NCBI RefSeq assembly: GCF_037811135.1
Contig: NZ_CP149130.1
Span: 1,484,501 to 1,548,500 of the forward strand
Reading direction: 5' to 3'
DNA: 64,000 nucleotides
From: Aeromonas rivipollensis
GTDB lineage: Bacteria; Pseudomonadota; Gammaproteobacteria; Enterobacterales; Aeromonadaceae
The translations under genes were made by a program, and so were the position numbers. Positions 17,440 through 25,244 of the stretch are shown piece by piece (the first letter of the stretch is position 1; every line of letters starts with the position of its first letter). Under the pieces are notes generated by a model that searched no databases, had not been told where the DNA came from, and worked only from the letters and a program-made list of their open reading frames with translations.

Positions 17440-18203
17440 GCGAAGGCCTCCCGCTCTGCGAACACCCGGCCGAGCACGTATTCACGGCGCTCGATAAAGG
17501 CCGGATCGGATTTGATGCTGCGACAGGGTTCCCCGGCGACGAAGCGGCGGCCGAACTCCAGGGTCAACCGCTCCATCACCCGGCCGGGGGAGGGGGAGAG
17601 CAGCACCAGCTCGGTGGCCAGAAACACCGCCTCCTCGATGTCGTGGGTGATCAGCAGCACCTGGCGCCTCTCCTCGTGCCACAGGCGCAGCAGCAGGGTC
17701 TGCATCTGCTCCCGGGTAAAGGCATCCAGGGCGCCGAAGGGCTCGTCCAGAAGGAGCAGTTGTGGCCGGGTGGCCAGGGCCCGGGCGATGCCGACCCGCT
17801 GGCGCTGGCCGCCGGAGAGCTGCCAGATGGCGCGCTCCCCCGACCCTTCCAGCCCCACCTTGCGCAGCAGCGCCAGGGCCTGGTCATCGCGCTCGGCGCG
17901 GGGCACCCCGGCCAGTGCCAGGCCGAGGGCCACGTTCTCCCGCACATTGCGCCAGGGGAGCAAGCCCTCACTCTGGAACACCACGCCGCGCTCGGCGCCG
18001 GGGCCGGTGACCTGCTTGCCCGCCAGGCTTATCTGGCCGTGGTGGCAGGGCTCGAAGCCCGCCACCAGGTTGAGCAGCGTGGTCTTGCCGGAGCCCGAGG
18101 GGCCGAGCACCACCATCAACTCCCCCTCGGGGAGGGAGAGGTTGATGTTGTCGAGCACCCGCCTTCCGGCGTACTCGGCGGACAGATGAGAGAGCTGCAG
18201 CAT
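17436..18203 (-). CDS. tauB: Taurine ABC transporter ATP-binding protein
   Basis: 255 residues with Walker A ([11 protein letters not shown], near residue 35), Q-loop, ABC signature ([15 protein letters not shown]), Walker B with D-loop ([12 protein letters not shown]) and the switch His ([11 protein letters not shown]). It energises uptake through TauC. ATG 18203 follows GAGGAG. It starts 17 bases after the tauA stop and overlaps tauC by 4 bases. Confidence 0.96.
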   Translation of the reverse strand: MLQLSHLSAEYAGRRVLDNINLSLPEGELMVVLGPSGSGKTTLLNLVAGFEPCHHGQISLAGKQVTGPGAERGVVFQSEGLLPWRNVRENVALGLALAGVPRAERDDQALALLRKVGLEGSGERAIWQLSGGQRQRVGIARALATRPQLLLLDEPFGALDAFTREQMQTLLLRLWHEERRQVLLITHDIEEAVFLATELVLLSPSPGRVMERLTLEFGRRFVAGEPCRSIKSDPAFIERREYVLGRVFAEREAFA

Positions 18204-18220
18204 GGTCGTCTCCTCGATGC

Positions 18221-19195
18221 TTACTGGGCCACGGACTTCACGAAGCGATCGGTCACGAACTGGCGGTAGTCCGAGGCGGCGTTAGGCACCTTGCCCTGGC
18301 TCTCGAGGAAGCGGGCCGTGTCGATGATGGTCTGGTTGACCAGGCTGCTGAGCTCGGCGCTCTGGGCCTTCGCATCGAGGTAGGTGTTGCCCTTGACCAG
18401 GCCGGGCACCTCGGCCGCGGGAACGCCGCTCAAGGCCGAGAGCTTGCTGAGGTTGTCAGGCTGGGTCAGCCAGTGATCCGGGTTGGCGATATAGTCCCGC
18501 TGGGCGGCCAGGGTGCTGTTGACGAAGGCCTGCACCACCTCGGGGTGGGCCTTGGCAAAGTCCTTGCGCACCACCCACACATCCAGGGTCGGTGCCCCCC
18601 ATTCGCCCACCCGGGCCGAGTCGGTCAGCACCTTGCCCTCCTTGGTCAGCTGGTTGAGGGCCGGGGCCCAGACGTAGGCGCCGTCGATGTCGCCCCGCTG
18701 CCAGGCGGCGATGATGGCCGGGGGTTGCAGGTTCACTATCTGCAGCTCGGCGGGGTCGACGCCCCAGTGCTTGAGGGCCGCCAGCAGGCTGTAGTGGGTG
18801 GTGGAGGTGTAGGGCACGGCGATGCGTTTGCCCACCAGATCTTCGGGTTTTGCGAGCCCCTTCTTCACCACCAGCGCCTCGGACTCCCCGAGCTTGGAGG
18901 CGAGCAGGAACACCTCTATGGGCAGGTTCTGGCTGGCCGCCACCGCCAGGGGGCTGGAGCCGATGTTGCCTATCTGCACATCGCCGGAGGCGAGGGCCCG
19001 CACCACGCTGGCGCCACTGTCAAACTTGCGCCAATCCACGGTGGCGCCACTCTCCCTGGCGAAGGTGCCGTCGGCCTGGGCTACCTTGGCGGGCTCTGCC
19101 GAGGTCTGGTAGGCGACGGTAACCTCGAGCGCCTGGGCCGATTGCAGGGTCAGCGCCAGTGCCGCAAACCAGAGGGAAATTCCTTTTCCTTTCAT
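18221..19195 (-). CDS. tauA: Taurine ABC transporter periplasmic binding protein
   Basis: 324 residues: a Sec signal ([19 protein letters not shown]) followed by a type-2 periplasmic binding fold ([57 protein letters not shown]). It captures taurine for TauBC. The ATG at 19195 has AAGGAA upstream; an in-frame ATG at 19231 would add a non-signal leader. First gene of the operon and the most upstream, as in E. coli. Confidence 0.95.
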   Translation of the reverse strand: MKGKGISLWFAALALTLQSAQALEVTVAYQTSAEPAKVAQADGTFARESGATVDWRKFDSGASVVRALASGDVQIGNIGSSPLAVAASQNLPIEVFLLASKLGESEALVVKKGLAKPEDLVGKRIAVPYTSTTHYSLLAALKHWGVDPAELQIVNLQPPAIIAAWQRGDIDGAYVWAPALNQLTKEGKVLTDSARVGEWGAPTLDVWVVRKDFAKAHPEVVQAFVNSTLAAQRDYIANPDHWLTQPDNLSKLSALSGVPAAEVPGLVKGNTYLDAKAQSAELSSLVNQTIIDTARFLESQGKVPNAASDYRQFVTDRFVKSVAQ

Positions 19196-19282
19196 GATGT
19201 CGTTCCTTGAATGACGGGGTGGAAACCGCATCTTTCCCCGAATGGCGCGGGGAATGAAGGAACGAGAAGGCAGCTGTCATGA

Positions 19283-19311
19283 GTTATGGTTCTTAGAAAA
19301 AGAACGGTAAA
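19283..19311 (-). promoter_or_regulatory. Candidate tau promoter with a palindrome filling its spacer
   Basis: On the minus strand TTTACC (-35, 19306-19311) and CATAAC (-10, 19283-19288) are separated by exactly 17 bases, and those 17 bases are the dyad GTTCTT-TTTCT-AAGAAC. This would give a leader of about 80 bases before tauA. The hexamers are only moderate matches. Confidence 0.45.
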
Positions 19312-19462
19312 TCAATGAGGTAATTCACATATGCCGGCTTGTGCCTAGCTTGTGCGAAAAAGAGGGGATGCACTGCCAGAAGGGGGGACAGCCAGAGAGG
19401 GAGGAGAGGGGGGCATGAAGGAAGGGCGGCCCAGAGGAGGGCCGCCAGGGCATGGGGCTGGT

Positions 19463-20569
19463 CTAGCGCTCCAGCAGCGGGGCCGAGCGGTAACTCCAGA
19501 GGCCATAGGTGCGCAGGGCGTCGCGGTAGATGCCGAGCAGCTCCTCCGGGCTCGCCTTGGCCAGGGCCGAGAGGGGCTTGTCCGGGTAGGCGACGCTGTC
19601 GATGCGGATATTGGCCGGGCCGCTCTGCCAGCAGGCGATTTCCAGCAGGGTCTGGCCCCGACGCACGTGGCTCGCCGAGCTCACCAGGGTGGCGTACTCA
19701 ATCTCGTGGCGGGCGAGGGCATAGCCGCTGTAGAGGGCGTTCTCCACCGTGCTGGTGGCGTAGTTCTCCTCGATGATGCGGGAGCGGTCTATGCCCTTCT
19801 TCGCCAGCCAGTCCGCCATCAGCTTGCCCTCGGTCTGGCGGTTCTGGGGCACGCCGCCGGTGAGGATGATGAGGGCCGCCGGGTTGGCCTGGGCCAGGGC
19901 GCGGGTGGTCTCGAGGCGCCCCAGCAGGATCTCGTGCATGGAGCCATCTGGGTTGAGGGCATAGCCCAGGGTGACGATGGCCTGTCGCCCCTTCTTCTCG
20001 CCCCGCCCCTGGCGCTCCTTGAGGGGGGTGGCAACCACCCGGTCGACGGTATCGAACAGCCGCTGCAGATCGGCGGCCCGACCGGCATTGAGCTCGCCGA
20101 CCCGCTTGACGTAGCCATCGGATTTGGCCTGGTTGCCCTTGAAGCGCTGCCAGGTAGCCAGATAGGTGTTGAGATCCAGATCGTCAGGCGCCGTGCTGAG
20201 GGCCTGCTCGAACAGGGCGATGGCTCTGTCCACGTTGCCGTTGTAGATCTGGGCGTTGGCCGCTGAAATGAGCAGATCGGTGCGGTAGGGTTCGAGCTGG
20301 TGGGCCTGCAGCAGGAGCTCGGTGACCTGCTCCATGTTGCTCGGCATCTTGGCGGTGAAACCCGCATCTGAGACCCGGGCGGGGGAGTGGAAGATGCGGG
20401 CGGCATCCGCCAGCAGCTGATCCACCACCTGGCGTTTGCTGATGTACTGGTCGTAATTTTGCTCCTTTTGCAGGGAGCGCACCGGGGCGGCCCAGGCATC
20501 GGAGGCGGTGACCACCGGCAGCGCCAGCAGGCTGGCCAGGGTCAGGGCAATCGCAGTTTTCTTCATCAT
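19463..20569 (-). CDS. Exported YdcF/SanA-family (DUF218) protein
   Basis: 368 residues. A signal peptide (KTAIALTLASLLALPVVTASDAWA) is followed by a helical region of about 150 residues with TPR-like character (TELLLQAHQLEPYRTDLLISAANAQIYNGNVDRAIALFEQAL), then a C-terminal DUF218 domain: AIVTLGYALNPDGSMHEILLGRL, LIILTGG, then IIEENYATSTVENALYS. DUF218 proteins such as SanA, ElyC and YdcF are linked to envelope maintenance, but the reaction is not known. Start 20569 follows AGGTGG; an ATG also sits at 20566. It runs in the same direction as the downstream tau operon's regulator-free flank and appears to be a single gene. Confidence 0.82.
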   Translation of the reverse strand: MMKKTAIALTLASLLALPVVTASDAWAAPVRSLQKEQNYDQYISKRQVVDQLLADAARIFHSPARVSDAGFTAKMPSNMEQVTELLLQAHQLEPYRTDLLISAANAQIYNGNVDRAIALFEQALSTAPDDLDLNTYLATWQRFKGNQAKSDGYVKRVGELNAGRAADLQRLFDTVDRVVATPLKERQGRGEKKGRQAIVTLGYALNPDGSMHEILLGRLETTRALAQANPAALIILTGGVPQNRQTEGKLMADWLAKKGIDRSRIIEENYATSTVENALYSGYALARHEIEYATLVSSASHVRRGQTLLEIACWQSGPANIRIDSVAYPDKPLSALAKASPEELLGIYRDALRTYGLWSYRSAPLLER

Positions 20570-20714
20570 GGCGTTCCACCTAGGGGGAGGGGCGCTATGC
20601 CATGGCATGCTCCCCTGGAGCCTTTTTCAATTAAAACAGGCGCTTGGTAATTGCCTACTCTACTCCTTTCCCGATGAAAAAAACGTGAACCGCTTCGGTT
20701 ATCCCGGTCACCCC

Positions 20715-21608
20715 CTAGCGCAGGCCCAGACGCTCGTGGAGAAACCCCAGCCAGGCCTCCACCTTGGCAGGCAGGTGACGGCGCTTCGGATAGAGGCACC
20801 AGATGCCGTGCTCGGGCAGGGCGTGGTCTGGCAGCAGGGGCACCAGCCGACCGGTGGCGAGATCCCGCTCCACGATAAAGTCCGGCATATTGCCTATGCC
20901 GAGCCCCGCCAGCAGCGCCGTGTGGATGGCGTCGCTGTTGTTGACCTCGAAGTTGCCGCGCGGGGTGATGGCCACCTCCCCCTCGGGGCCTTGCAGCCGC
21001 CACTGGGTGCCGCCGCGAAACAGGGAGTAGAAGAGGCAGTTGTGGCGCTCGAGATCCGCCGGGGTGCGGGGCGTGCCGGCCCGCGCCAGGTAGGCGGGGG
21101 CGGCGCACAATGTGCTGTGACAGGGGGCGAGGCGGCGGGCGACCAGGCTCGAATCTTCCAGCTCGCCGATGCGCACCGCCACGTCGAACCCCTCGGCCAC
21201 CAGATCCTGTAGGGCGTCGCTCATCTCCAGCTGCAACTGCACCTCGGGATAGAGGGCGAGAAATTCGGGGATAAGGGGGGCTATGTGGCGCCGACCATAG
21301 ACCATGGGCACCGTCACCCGCAGCAGGCCGCGCGGCGCCGATAGCAGGGCGCCGATGGCATCTTCCCCTTCGCTTGCCAGGCGCACCGCATGGCGCACCG
21401 TCTCGAAGTAGCGCTCCCCCGCCTCGGTCAGGGCGAGGGAGCGGGTGGTGCGGTAGATAAGCTGGCAACCGAGGGTTTGCTCGAGCTGGCTCACCTTCTT
21501 GCTTAGCACCGACTTGCTGAGGCCGAGCTGGCGGGCTGCGCCGGAGAAAGTGCCCGCCTCCACCACGGCGACGAAGGCGGGGAGCAGGGCGAAGGCATCC
21601 TGGTTCAT
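20715..21608 (-). CDS. LysR family transcriptional regulator (divergent from the DUF606 genes)
   Basis: 297 residues with an N-terminal winged helix (AGTFSGAARQLGLSKSVLSKKVSQLEQTL) and a PBP2 effector domain (LLRVTVPMVYGRRHIAPLIPEFL, VAEGFDVAVRIGELEDSSLVARRL). Start chosen at ATG 21608 (MNQDAFALL); an in-frame ATG at 21641 lies in the shared promoter. It faces the DUF606 transporter pair across 100 bp, the usual layout when a LysR protein controls a small transporter. Confidence 0.9.
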   Translation of the reverse strand: MNQDAFALLPAFVAVVEAGTFSGAARQLGLSKSVLSKKVSQLEQTLGCQLIYRTTRSLALTEAGERYFETVRHAVRLASEGEDAIGALLSAPRGLLRVTVPMVYGRRHIAPLIPEFLALYPEVQLQLEMSDALQDLVAEGFDVAVRIGELEDSSLVARRLAPCHSTLCAAPAYLARAGTPRTPADLERHNCLFYSLFRGGTQWRLQGPEGEVAITPRGNFEVNNSDAIHTALLAGLGIGNMPDFIVERDLATGRLVPLLPDHALPEHGIWCLYPKRRHLPAKVEAWLGFLHERLGLR

Positions 21609-21620
21609 GTTGTTCTCAAT

Positions 21621-21641
21621 GTGGAAACAATGTTGTTCCAC
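21621..21641. promoter_or_regulatory. Candidate LysR operator between LysR gene and DUF606 pair
   Basis: Dyad GTGGAA-N9-TTCCAC, about 13 bases upstream of the regulator start and 70 bases before the divergent gene. Confidence 0.45.
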
Positions 21642-21708
21642 GAGGGTAGATTATCCCCATATCGAAAACAATTTATCCTGCTCCTCAGTTCAACCAAGGA
21701 GTGACCCC

Positions 21709-22299
21709 ATGATCCCCCCGCTTATCGACCGCCGCCCCGGACGCCTCGCCCTCGGCCAGACACTTGGCCAGACCATCGGCACCCTGGCCGCCTTCGCCGC
21801 CGGCCTGTTGCTGGCGTTGATGATCGCCCAGAACGGCGCCCTGGCCCGCGCCACCGACCCCTGGCTCGGGAGCTGGCTGGCCCACGGGGTCGGCACCCTG
21901 GTTGCCGCGCTCCTGTGGTATCTCGCCCCCCGATCTCCGACGCCGGAGGCCGCCCCGCCCTGGGCCTGGCTCGGCGGCCTGCCGGGGGCGCTCACCGTGG
22001 TGCTGGCGGCCCTCTGCCTAAACTCGCCCCTCGGCATGGCGGGCACCCTGGCCCTGCTGCTGCTCGGCCAGCTGCTGTTTGGTGCCCTGTGCGATGGCTT
22101 CGGCTGGCTCGGGCTGGCCCGCCGCGGCCCCTCGGGGAAGGACGCGCTCGCCGCCCTGCTGGTGCTGGCCGGCGCCCTGCTCATCGTACTTTGCGAGGAG
22201 ACACACCATGACCATATTGATCCTGCTGGGACTGCTCGCCGCCTTGCTGGTGATGGCCGGCGCCCTGCTTATCGTGCTGCATTAGGAGATACACCATGA
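21709..22299 (+). CDS. DUF606/DMT family small membrane protein 1, with altered C terminus
   Basis: A DUF606 (YdcZ-like) half-transporter with five hydrophobic helices (LGQTIGTLAAFAAGLLLALM, WLAHGVGTLVAALLWYL, LGGLPGALTVVLAALCL, GTLALLLLGQLLFGALC, ALAALLVLAGALLIVL). ATG 21709 follows AAGGAG. Family members end soon after the last helix, but here the expected stop is changed (TGC GAG where the duplicate reads CAT TAG), so the frame runs 32 more codons through the duplicated junction with a hydrophilic, unlike-family tail (EETHHDHIDPAGTARR...). Its TGA overlaps the ATG of the next gene. It probably works as a heterodimer with it. Confidence 0.82.
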   Translation: MIPPLIDRRPGRLALGQTLGQTIGTLAAFAAGLLLALMIAQNGALARATDPWLGSWLAHGVGTLVAALLWYLAPRSPTPEAAPPWAWLGGLPGALTVVLAALCLNSPLGMAGTLALLLLGQLLFGALCDGFGWLGLARRGPSGKDALAALLVLAGALLIVLCEETHHDHIDPAGTARRLAGDGRRPAYRAALGDTP

Positions 22300-22321
22300 C
22301 CATATTGATCCTGTTGGGACT
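22146..22321 (+). repeat. 88-bp tandem duplication at the DUF606 gene junction
   Basis: Copy 1 at 22146-22233 and copy 2 at 22234-22321. Each has the last helix of gene 1 (LAALLV-AGALLIVL), the ribosome site AGGAGA and the start of gene 2 (MTILILLGLL). Differences are mainly at third codon positions. Confidence 0.92.
22208..22285 (+). pseudogene. Junction stub ORF between the DUF606 genes
   Basis: A 25-codon ORF: the start of gene 2 (MTILILLGLL) joined to the end of gene 1 (AALLVMAGALLIVLH), ending in TAG. It is a single hydrophobic helix created by the tandem duplication, in a different frame from the extended gene 1 that overlaps it. Confidence 0.7.
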
Positions 22322-22724
22322 ACTGAACGGCGTGGCGGTGAGCCTGTCGCGCACCCTCAATGGCCGCCTCGCCAGCGCCCGGGGCGCCATGACGGCCTCC
22401 CTCGCCAACCACCTGCTTGGCTTTGGGCTGCTCGGTGCCCTGCTCATCCTCAAGGGGGCGCCCTGGGAGCGGCTCGCCGGGCTCGATCCCTGGCTGCTGC
22501 TCGGCGGCGTGCTGGGGGCGCTGTTCGTGGCCATCAGCAGCTGGGCCATAGGCCGGGTCGGCGCCCTGGCCTGCGCCCTGCTGATCGTCGCGGGCCAGCT
22601 GGCGGGGGGCGCGCTGCTCGATGCCCTGGCCGGACGGCTGGCCGCGAGCGATCTGCTCGGCATCCTGCTGGTGCTGGCGGGCGCCGCACTGCAACGCTGG
22701 CAGGGCGGCAAGCCGCGCTCCTGA
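22296..22724 (+). CDS. DUF606/DMT family small membrane protein 2
   Basis: 142 residues with five membrane helices of the DUF606 family (MTILILLGLLNGVAVSLSRT at the start, then SLANHLLGFGLLGALLIL, WLLLGGVLGALFVAISSWAI, ALACALLIVAGQLAGGALLDAL, SDLLGILLVLAGAALQ). The Asn/Arg-containing first helix is typical. ATG 22296 follows TAGGAGA and overlaps the gene 1 stop. Paired DUF606 genes of this kind usually form one small transporter; the substrate is unknown. Confidence 0.88.
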   Translation: MTILILLGLLNGVAVSLSRTLNGRLASARGAMTASLANHLLGFGLLGALLILKGAPWERLAGLDPWLLLGGVLGALFVAISSWAIGRVGALACALLIVAGQLAGGALLDALAGRLAASDLLGILLVLAGAALQRWQGGKPRS

Positions 22725-22825
22725 GGATGAGCGGCGATGGCGTGGCGACACCCGCAGTGTTAGGTGACAAGAGTGCCGCCCTTGCCTGGACGGAAAATGC
22801 CGCACGCCAGCCAGATCAAGGCCTA

Positions 22826-22896
22826 GGTGGAAGGGAAAAGGCGAAAGAAAGTGAGGAGGAAGGTAAAGGAAGGCAAAGGAGAACAAAGAAAGAGAG
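22826..22896 (+). other. Purine-rich low-complexity tract
   Basis: About 70 bases with only six pyrimidines on the + strand (runs such as AAGGGAAAAGGCGAAAGAAAG). It lies in the gap between the DUF606 pair and the convergent DUF3297 gene, with no supported ORF. Confidence 0.7.
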
Positions 22897-22927
22897 CCCT
22901 CCTATAAGCCAGGCCCAAAACGCAGAA

Positions 22928-22946
22928 CACCGGCGCTAGGCCGGTG
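22928..22946 (-). terminator. Hairpin after the DUF3297 gene
   Basis: CACCGGC (22928-22934), loop of 5, GCCGGTG (22940-22946); on the minus strand it is followed a few bases later by TTTT. Confidence 0.55.
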
Positions 22947-22999
22947 CTCTGAAATAACAGGGTCTCGCCCCTGCTCGGGGCGTCGCGGCCATACGCCGC

Positions 23000-23242
23000 T
23001 TAGGCGTAGAAGGCCTCGACGGTGCCCTTGACGGTGATCAGCATGGGGTTGCCGTAGCGATCCTTGGCCTTGGGGGAAGGGATCTTCACCCAGCCTTCGC
23101 TGATGCAGTACTCCTCGACATTGGTGCGCTCCTTGCCGTTGAGGCGAATGCCGATCTCGTGCTCGAAGCACTTCGCCACGTGGTGCGGGCTACGCGGGTT
23201 GGCCGCCAGACGGTCGGGCAGTGCAGGTTTGTTGTCGCTCAT
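23000..23242 (-). CDS. DUF3297 family protein
   Basis: 80 residues: PDRLAANPRSPHHVAKCFEH, IGIRLNGKERTNVEEYCISEGWVKI and GNPMLITVKGTVEAFYA match the short DUF3297 family, which is cytoplasmic and uncharacterised. It appears monocistronic, lying between the DUF606 pair and hipA. The ATG at 23242 is the only sensible start. Confidence 0.85.
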   Translation of the reverse strand: MSDNKPALPDRLAANPRSPHHVAKCFEHEIGIRLNGKERTNVEEYCISEGWVKIPSPKAKDRYGNPMLITVKGTVEAFYA

Positions 23243-23340
23243 TTTATAGACCTGAGTGTGATAAAAAGTGGGTCATTGTAGGCAATGCCCGCCACGGGCT
23301 CAAGGCTGGGCTGCGTCCCATGGGGGTGGACAAGGCCCGG

Positions 23341-24660
23341 CTACAGTTGCAGCTCGGGCAACAGCGTCGCCTGCTCCTGAAAATGGTGGCAACGGCGCTC
23401 AACGTCGTCTCGGTAGCGTGCCAGATAAGCCAGCTCGGCGGGATTGTCTGTCTCAACCATGGCGATAGCGGCATCCAGATGGTGAAGGATGTCGTTGGCC
23501 ACCTTGTGCAAGATCTGTTGCAACAGGCGTTTGGGCAGCTCACACGCCTCGGCCATCTCCAGCAACTGCCATGCGTTGACCGCCTCGGGAGCAAACTCGT
23601 CGCCGATGGCCATGGCCAAATGCTGGTTGAACTCGGGGTAAAGCCCCACATTGACCAGATCGTACCAGGGGGTGGGCATCAGCCCGGCTTTTGATACGAA
23701 GAAGCTGTAGTTCTTGCCGTGGGCATCGTGATTGTTGACGCAGAGGTTGAAGAGCAGCCATTGCAGCATGTCCAGTCTGGCCTGCGCCGGATTGACACAG
23801 AGGACGCTGAGACTGAACAGCAGTGGCAGGCTCACCCCTTCCCGAATATGGGCCACGTCCCGCCCGTCACCGAAGTTGCGTTCATATTTTCGGGCGACGG
23901 GAAACCCCAGCCCCTGACAGGCATCGATCATATGGCGACGGCGCACCCTCAAGCCATCCTCATCGAGGCGCCGATCGAACCGTTCCACCAGCAAACCTCG
24001 GTGGGACTTATCGCCTTGGCCGACCCTGTGCAGTTCGACCTGTGCCACCGGCATGCCCAGCAGTGCGGCCAGTCGCATGGTCACAAACTCATTGATCACC
24101 AGATGAGGGTGATGCTCGAACTTGAGGAGGTGGGTGGAACAGAGCTCGCCCTCGCCAAATCCCAGCGTCCCCTCGAGTCGCAGCAGGTTGAGCTTGGCCT
24201 GCACGCCCGCAACCGACAGGCGGGGGCGACCATCCCAGACTTCCAGCGGCCAGATCTCGGGCTGATCGAGGCGCAGCAACAGCTCTTCCGGGGTGATGGG
24301 GCGAAAATGGGTGGGGACGTCGGGCTCTGCCGGCAGGGTAAAGGTGACAGCCCCGGAGACATCGCGACCTATGCCGTGGATCAGAGCAAAGAGATTGCTG
24401 CGCGAAACGGAGAGCGCCTCAATCAGGTGCTCCAGCCCGCGATTTTCTGGCAGCAAGTTGCCCAGATATGCCCGGACTTGGGCGCTGCTGGCCGAGCCAT
24501 CCAACGCCAGCGGCGGGGAGAGCGGGAATCCGCGCGCCTGCCACTCAGGTGTATAGCCGAGCTGAAACGCATCCCGGCTGGAGTCATATTCGAGATGGCC
24601 GATCAGCTGATTACCCAGCCGAAGTTCCAGCCGATGGTGCTCAGAACCACTCATCATCAC
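23341..24660 (-). CDS. hipA: HipA-family serine/threonine kinase toxin
   Basis: 439 residues. In E. coli HipA phosphorylates glutamyl-tRNA synthetase and triggers dormancy. Seen here: N-terminal HipA_N region (GNQLIGHLEYDSSRDAFQLGYTPEW), the ejectable P-loop with the autophosphorylated Ser (RLSVAGVQAKLNLL), the ATP-binding Lys (STHLLKFE), the catalytic segment NNHDAHGKNYSF and the metal-binding WYDLVN. All key residues for kinase activity are present, so it looks active. It overlaps hipB by 20 bases and is translated after it. Three Met codons open the ORF (24660, 24657, 24654). Confidence 0.93.
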   Translation of the reverse strand: MMMSGSEHHRLELRLGNQLIGHLEYDSSRDAFQLGYTPEWQARGFPLSPPLALDGSASSAQVRAYLGNLLPENRGLEHLIEALSVSRSNLFALIHGIGRDVSGAVTFTLPAEPDVPTHFRPITPEELLLRLDQPEIWPLEVWDGRPRLSVAGVQAKLNLLRLEGTLGFGEGELCSTHLLKFEHHPHLVINEFVTMRLAALLGMPVAQVELHRVGQGDKSHRGLLVERFDRRLDEDGLRVRRRHMIDACQGLGFPVARKYERNFGDGRDVAHIREGVSLPLLFSLSVLCVNPAQARLDMLQWLLFNLCVNNHDAHGKNYSFFVSKAGLMPTPWYDLVNVGLYPEFNQHLAMAIGDEFAPEAVNAWQLLEMAEACELPKRLLQQILHKVANDILHHLDAAIAMVETDNPAELAYLARYRDDVERRCHHFQEQATLLPELQL

Positions 24661-24937
24661 CGACCTCTGGTTGGCTATTGCCGCTCGCTACCTGTGAGCC
24701 CATTTCCTGCACCAGTTGCAAGCGCAGCCCCAGCGCCTTCATCACCTGCAACAGGGTCGAGAGGTAGACATCCCCCCCTTTTTCAATCTTGATCAGGGTC
24801 TTCTTGGAGATGCCGCACAGTGAGGCCGTCACCTCCTGGGTCATCCTAGCTGCCTTGCGTCTCTCGCGGATCGCCAGCCCCAGCGAGGCGGGATCCAGTT
24901 CTTTCGGGCCGGTTTGCAACGATGCGTCTGCCATCAT
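24641..24937 (-). CDS. hipB: HipB-family antitoxin / transcriptional repressor
   Basis: 98 residues with a Cro/CI-type helix-turn-helix (LGLAIRERRKAARMTQEVTASLCGISKKTLIKIEKG). HipB neutralises HipA and represses the hip operon by binding palindromes. Start is uncertain: GTG 24943, ATG 24937 or ATG 24934, none with a strong ribosome site. Immediately upstream lie three matching palindromes at a 50-bp period, which fit HipB autoregulation. Confidence 0.92.
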   Translation of the reverse strand: MMADASLQTGPKELDPASLGLAIRERRKAARMTQEVTASLCGISKKTLIKIEKGGDVYLSTLLQVMKALGLRLQLVQEMGSQVASGNSQPEVGDDEWF

Positions 24938-24948
24938 GATCACGAAAA

Positions 24949-24970
24949 AAAGTGTAGGTTGTTACACCTT
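24949..24970. promoter_or_regulatory. HipB-type operator 1
   Basis: AAAGTG-N10-CACCTT, one mismatch from a perfect dyad, beginning about 12 bases upstream of the hipB start, so bound repressor would block the transcription start or early elongation. Confidence 0.65.
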
Positions 24971-24998
24971 AACCCATGGTAAGAGAAAACAGCAATCA

Positions 24999-25020
24999 AA
25001 AGTGTACGATAGTGCACTTT
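24999..25020. promoter_or_regulatory. HipB-type operator 2
   Basis: Perfect dyad AAAGTG-N10-CACTTT, exactly 50 bp from operators 1 and 3. The two bases after AAAGTG are TA in all three copies. Confidence 0.7.
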
Positions 25021-25048
25021 TTATGGTCCTGGTGCTGGTTGTGAGATT

Positions 25049-25070
25049 AAAGTGTAGAGGAGTTCACTTT
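25049..25070. promoter_or_regulatory. HipB-type operator 3
   Basis: Perfect dyad AAAGTG-N10-CACTTT, about 175 bases before the divergent HEPN-motif gene and 112 bases before hipB. Confidence 0.68.
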
Positions 25071-25188
25071 TCAGGGCGGAAAAGTTGGTGAGGGATGGTC
25101 TGGGGGATGGCCGAGGGGCTGGGAGGATGCCGCTTGCAGAGCAGCATTGCACTTCACTTCACCGAGCGATGGCCTAAATTTCCTTTCG

Positions 25189-25217
25189 CTGAACCAGAGT
25201 GATAATTTTGGTTTCAG
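25189..25217. promoter_or_regulatory. Inverted repeat around a -10-like GATAAT before the HEPN-motif gene
   Basis: CTGAACCA (25189-25196) and TGGTTTCAG (25209-25217) are complementary apart from one extra base, and flank GATAAT at 25201-25206. It may be a promoter with an operator; no convincing -35 was found. Confidence 0.35.
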
Positions 25218-25244
25218 TGAAAAAACGGCTTATGGGGATGCGCA

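Noticed and set aside
16747-18189. 480-codon + strand open frame opposite tauC/tauB
   Set aside because: Antisense to genes with clear ABC transporter motifs; no recognisable domain.
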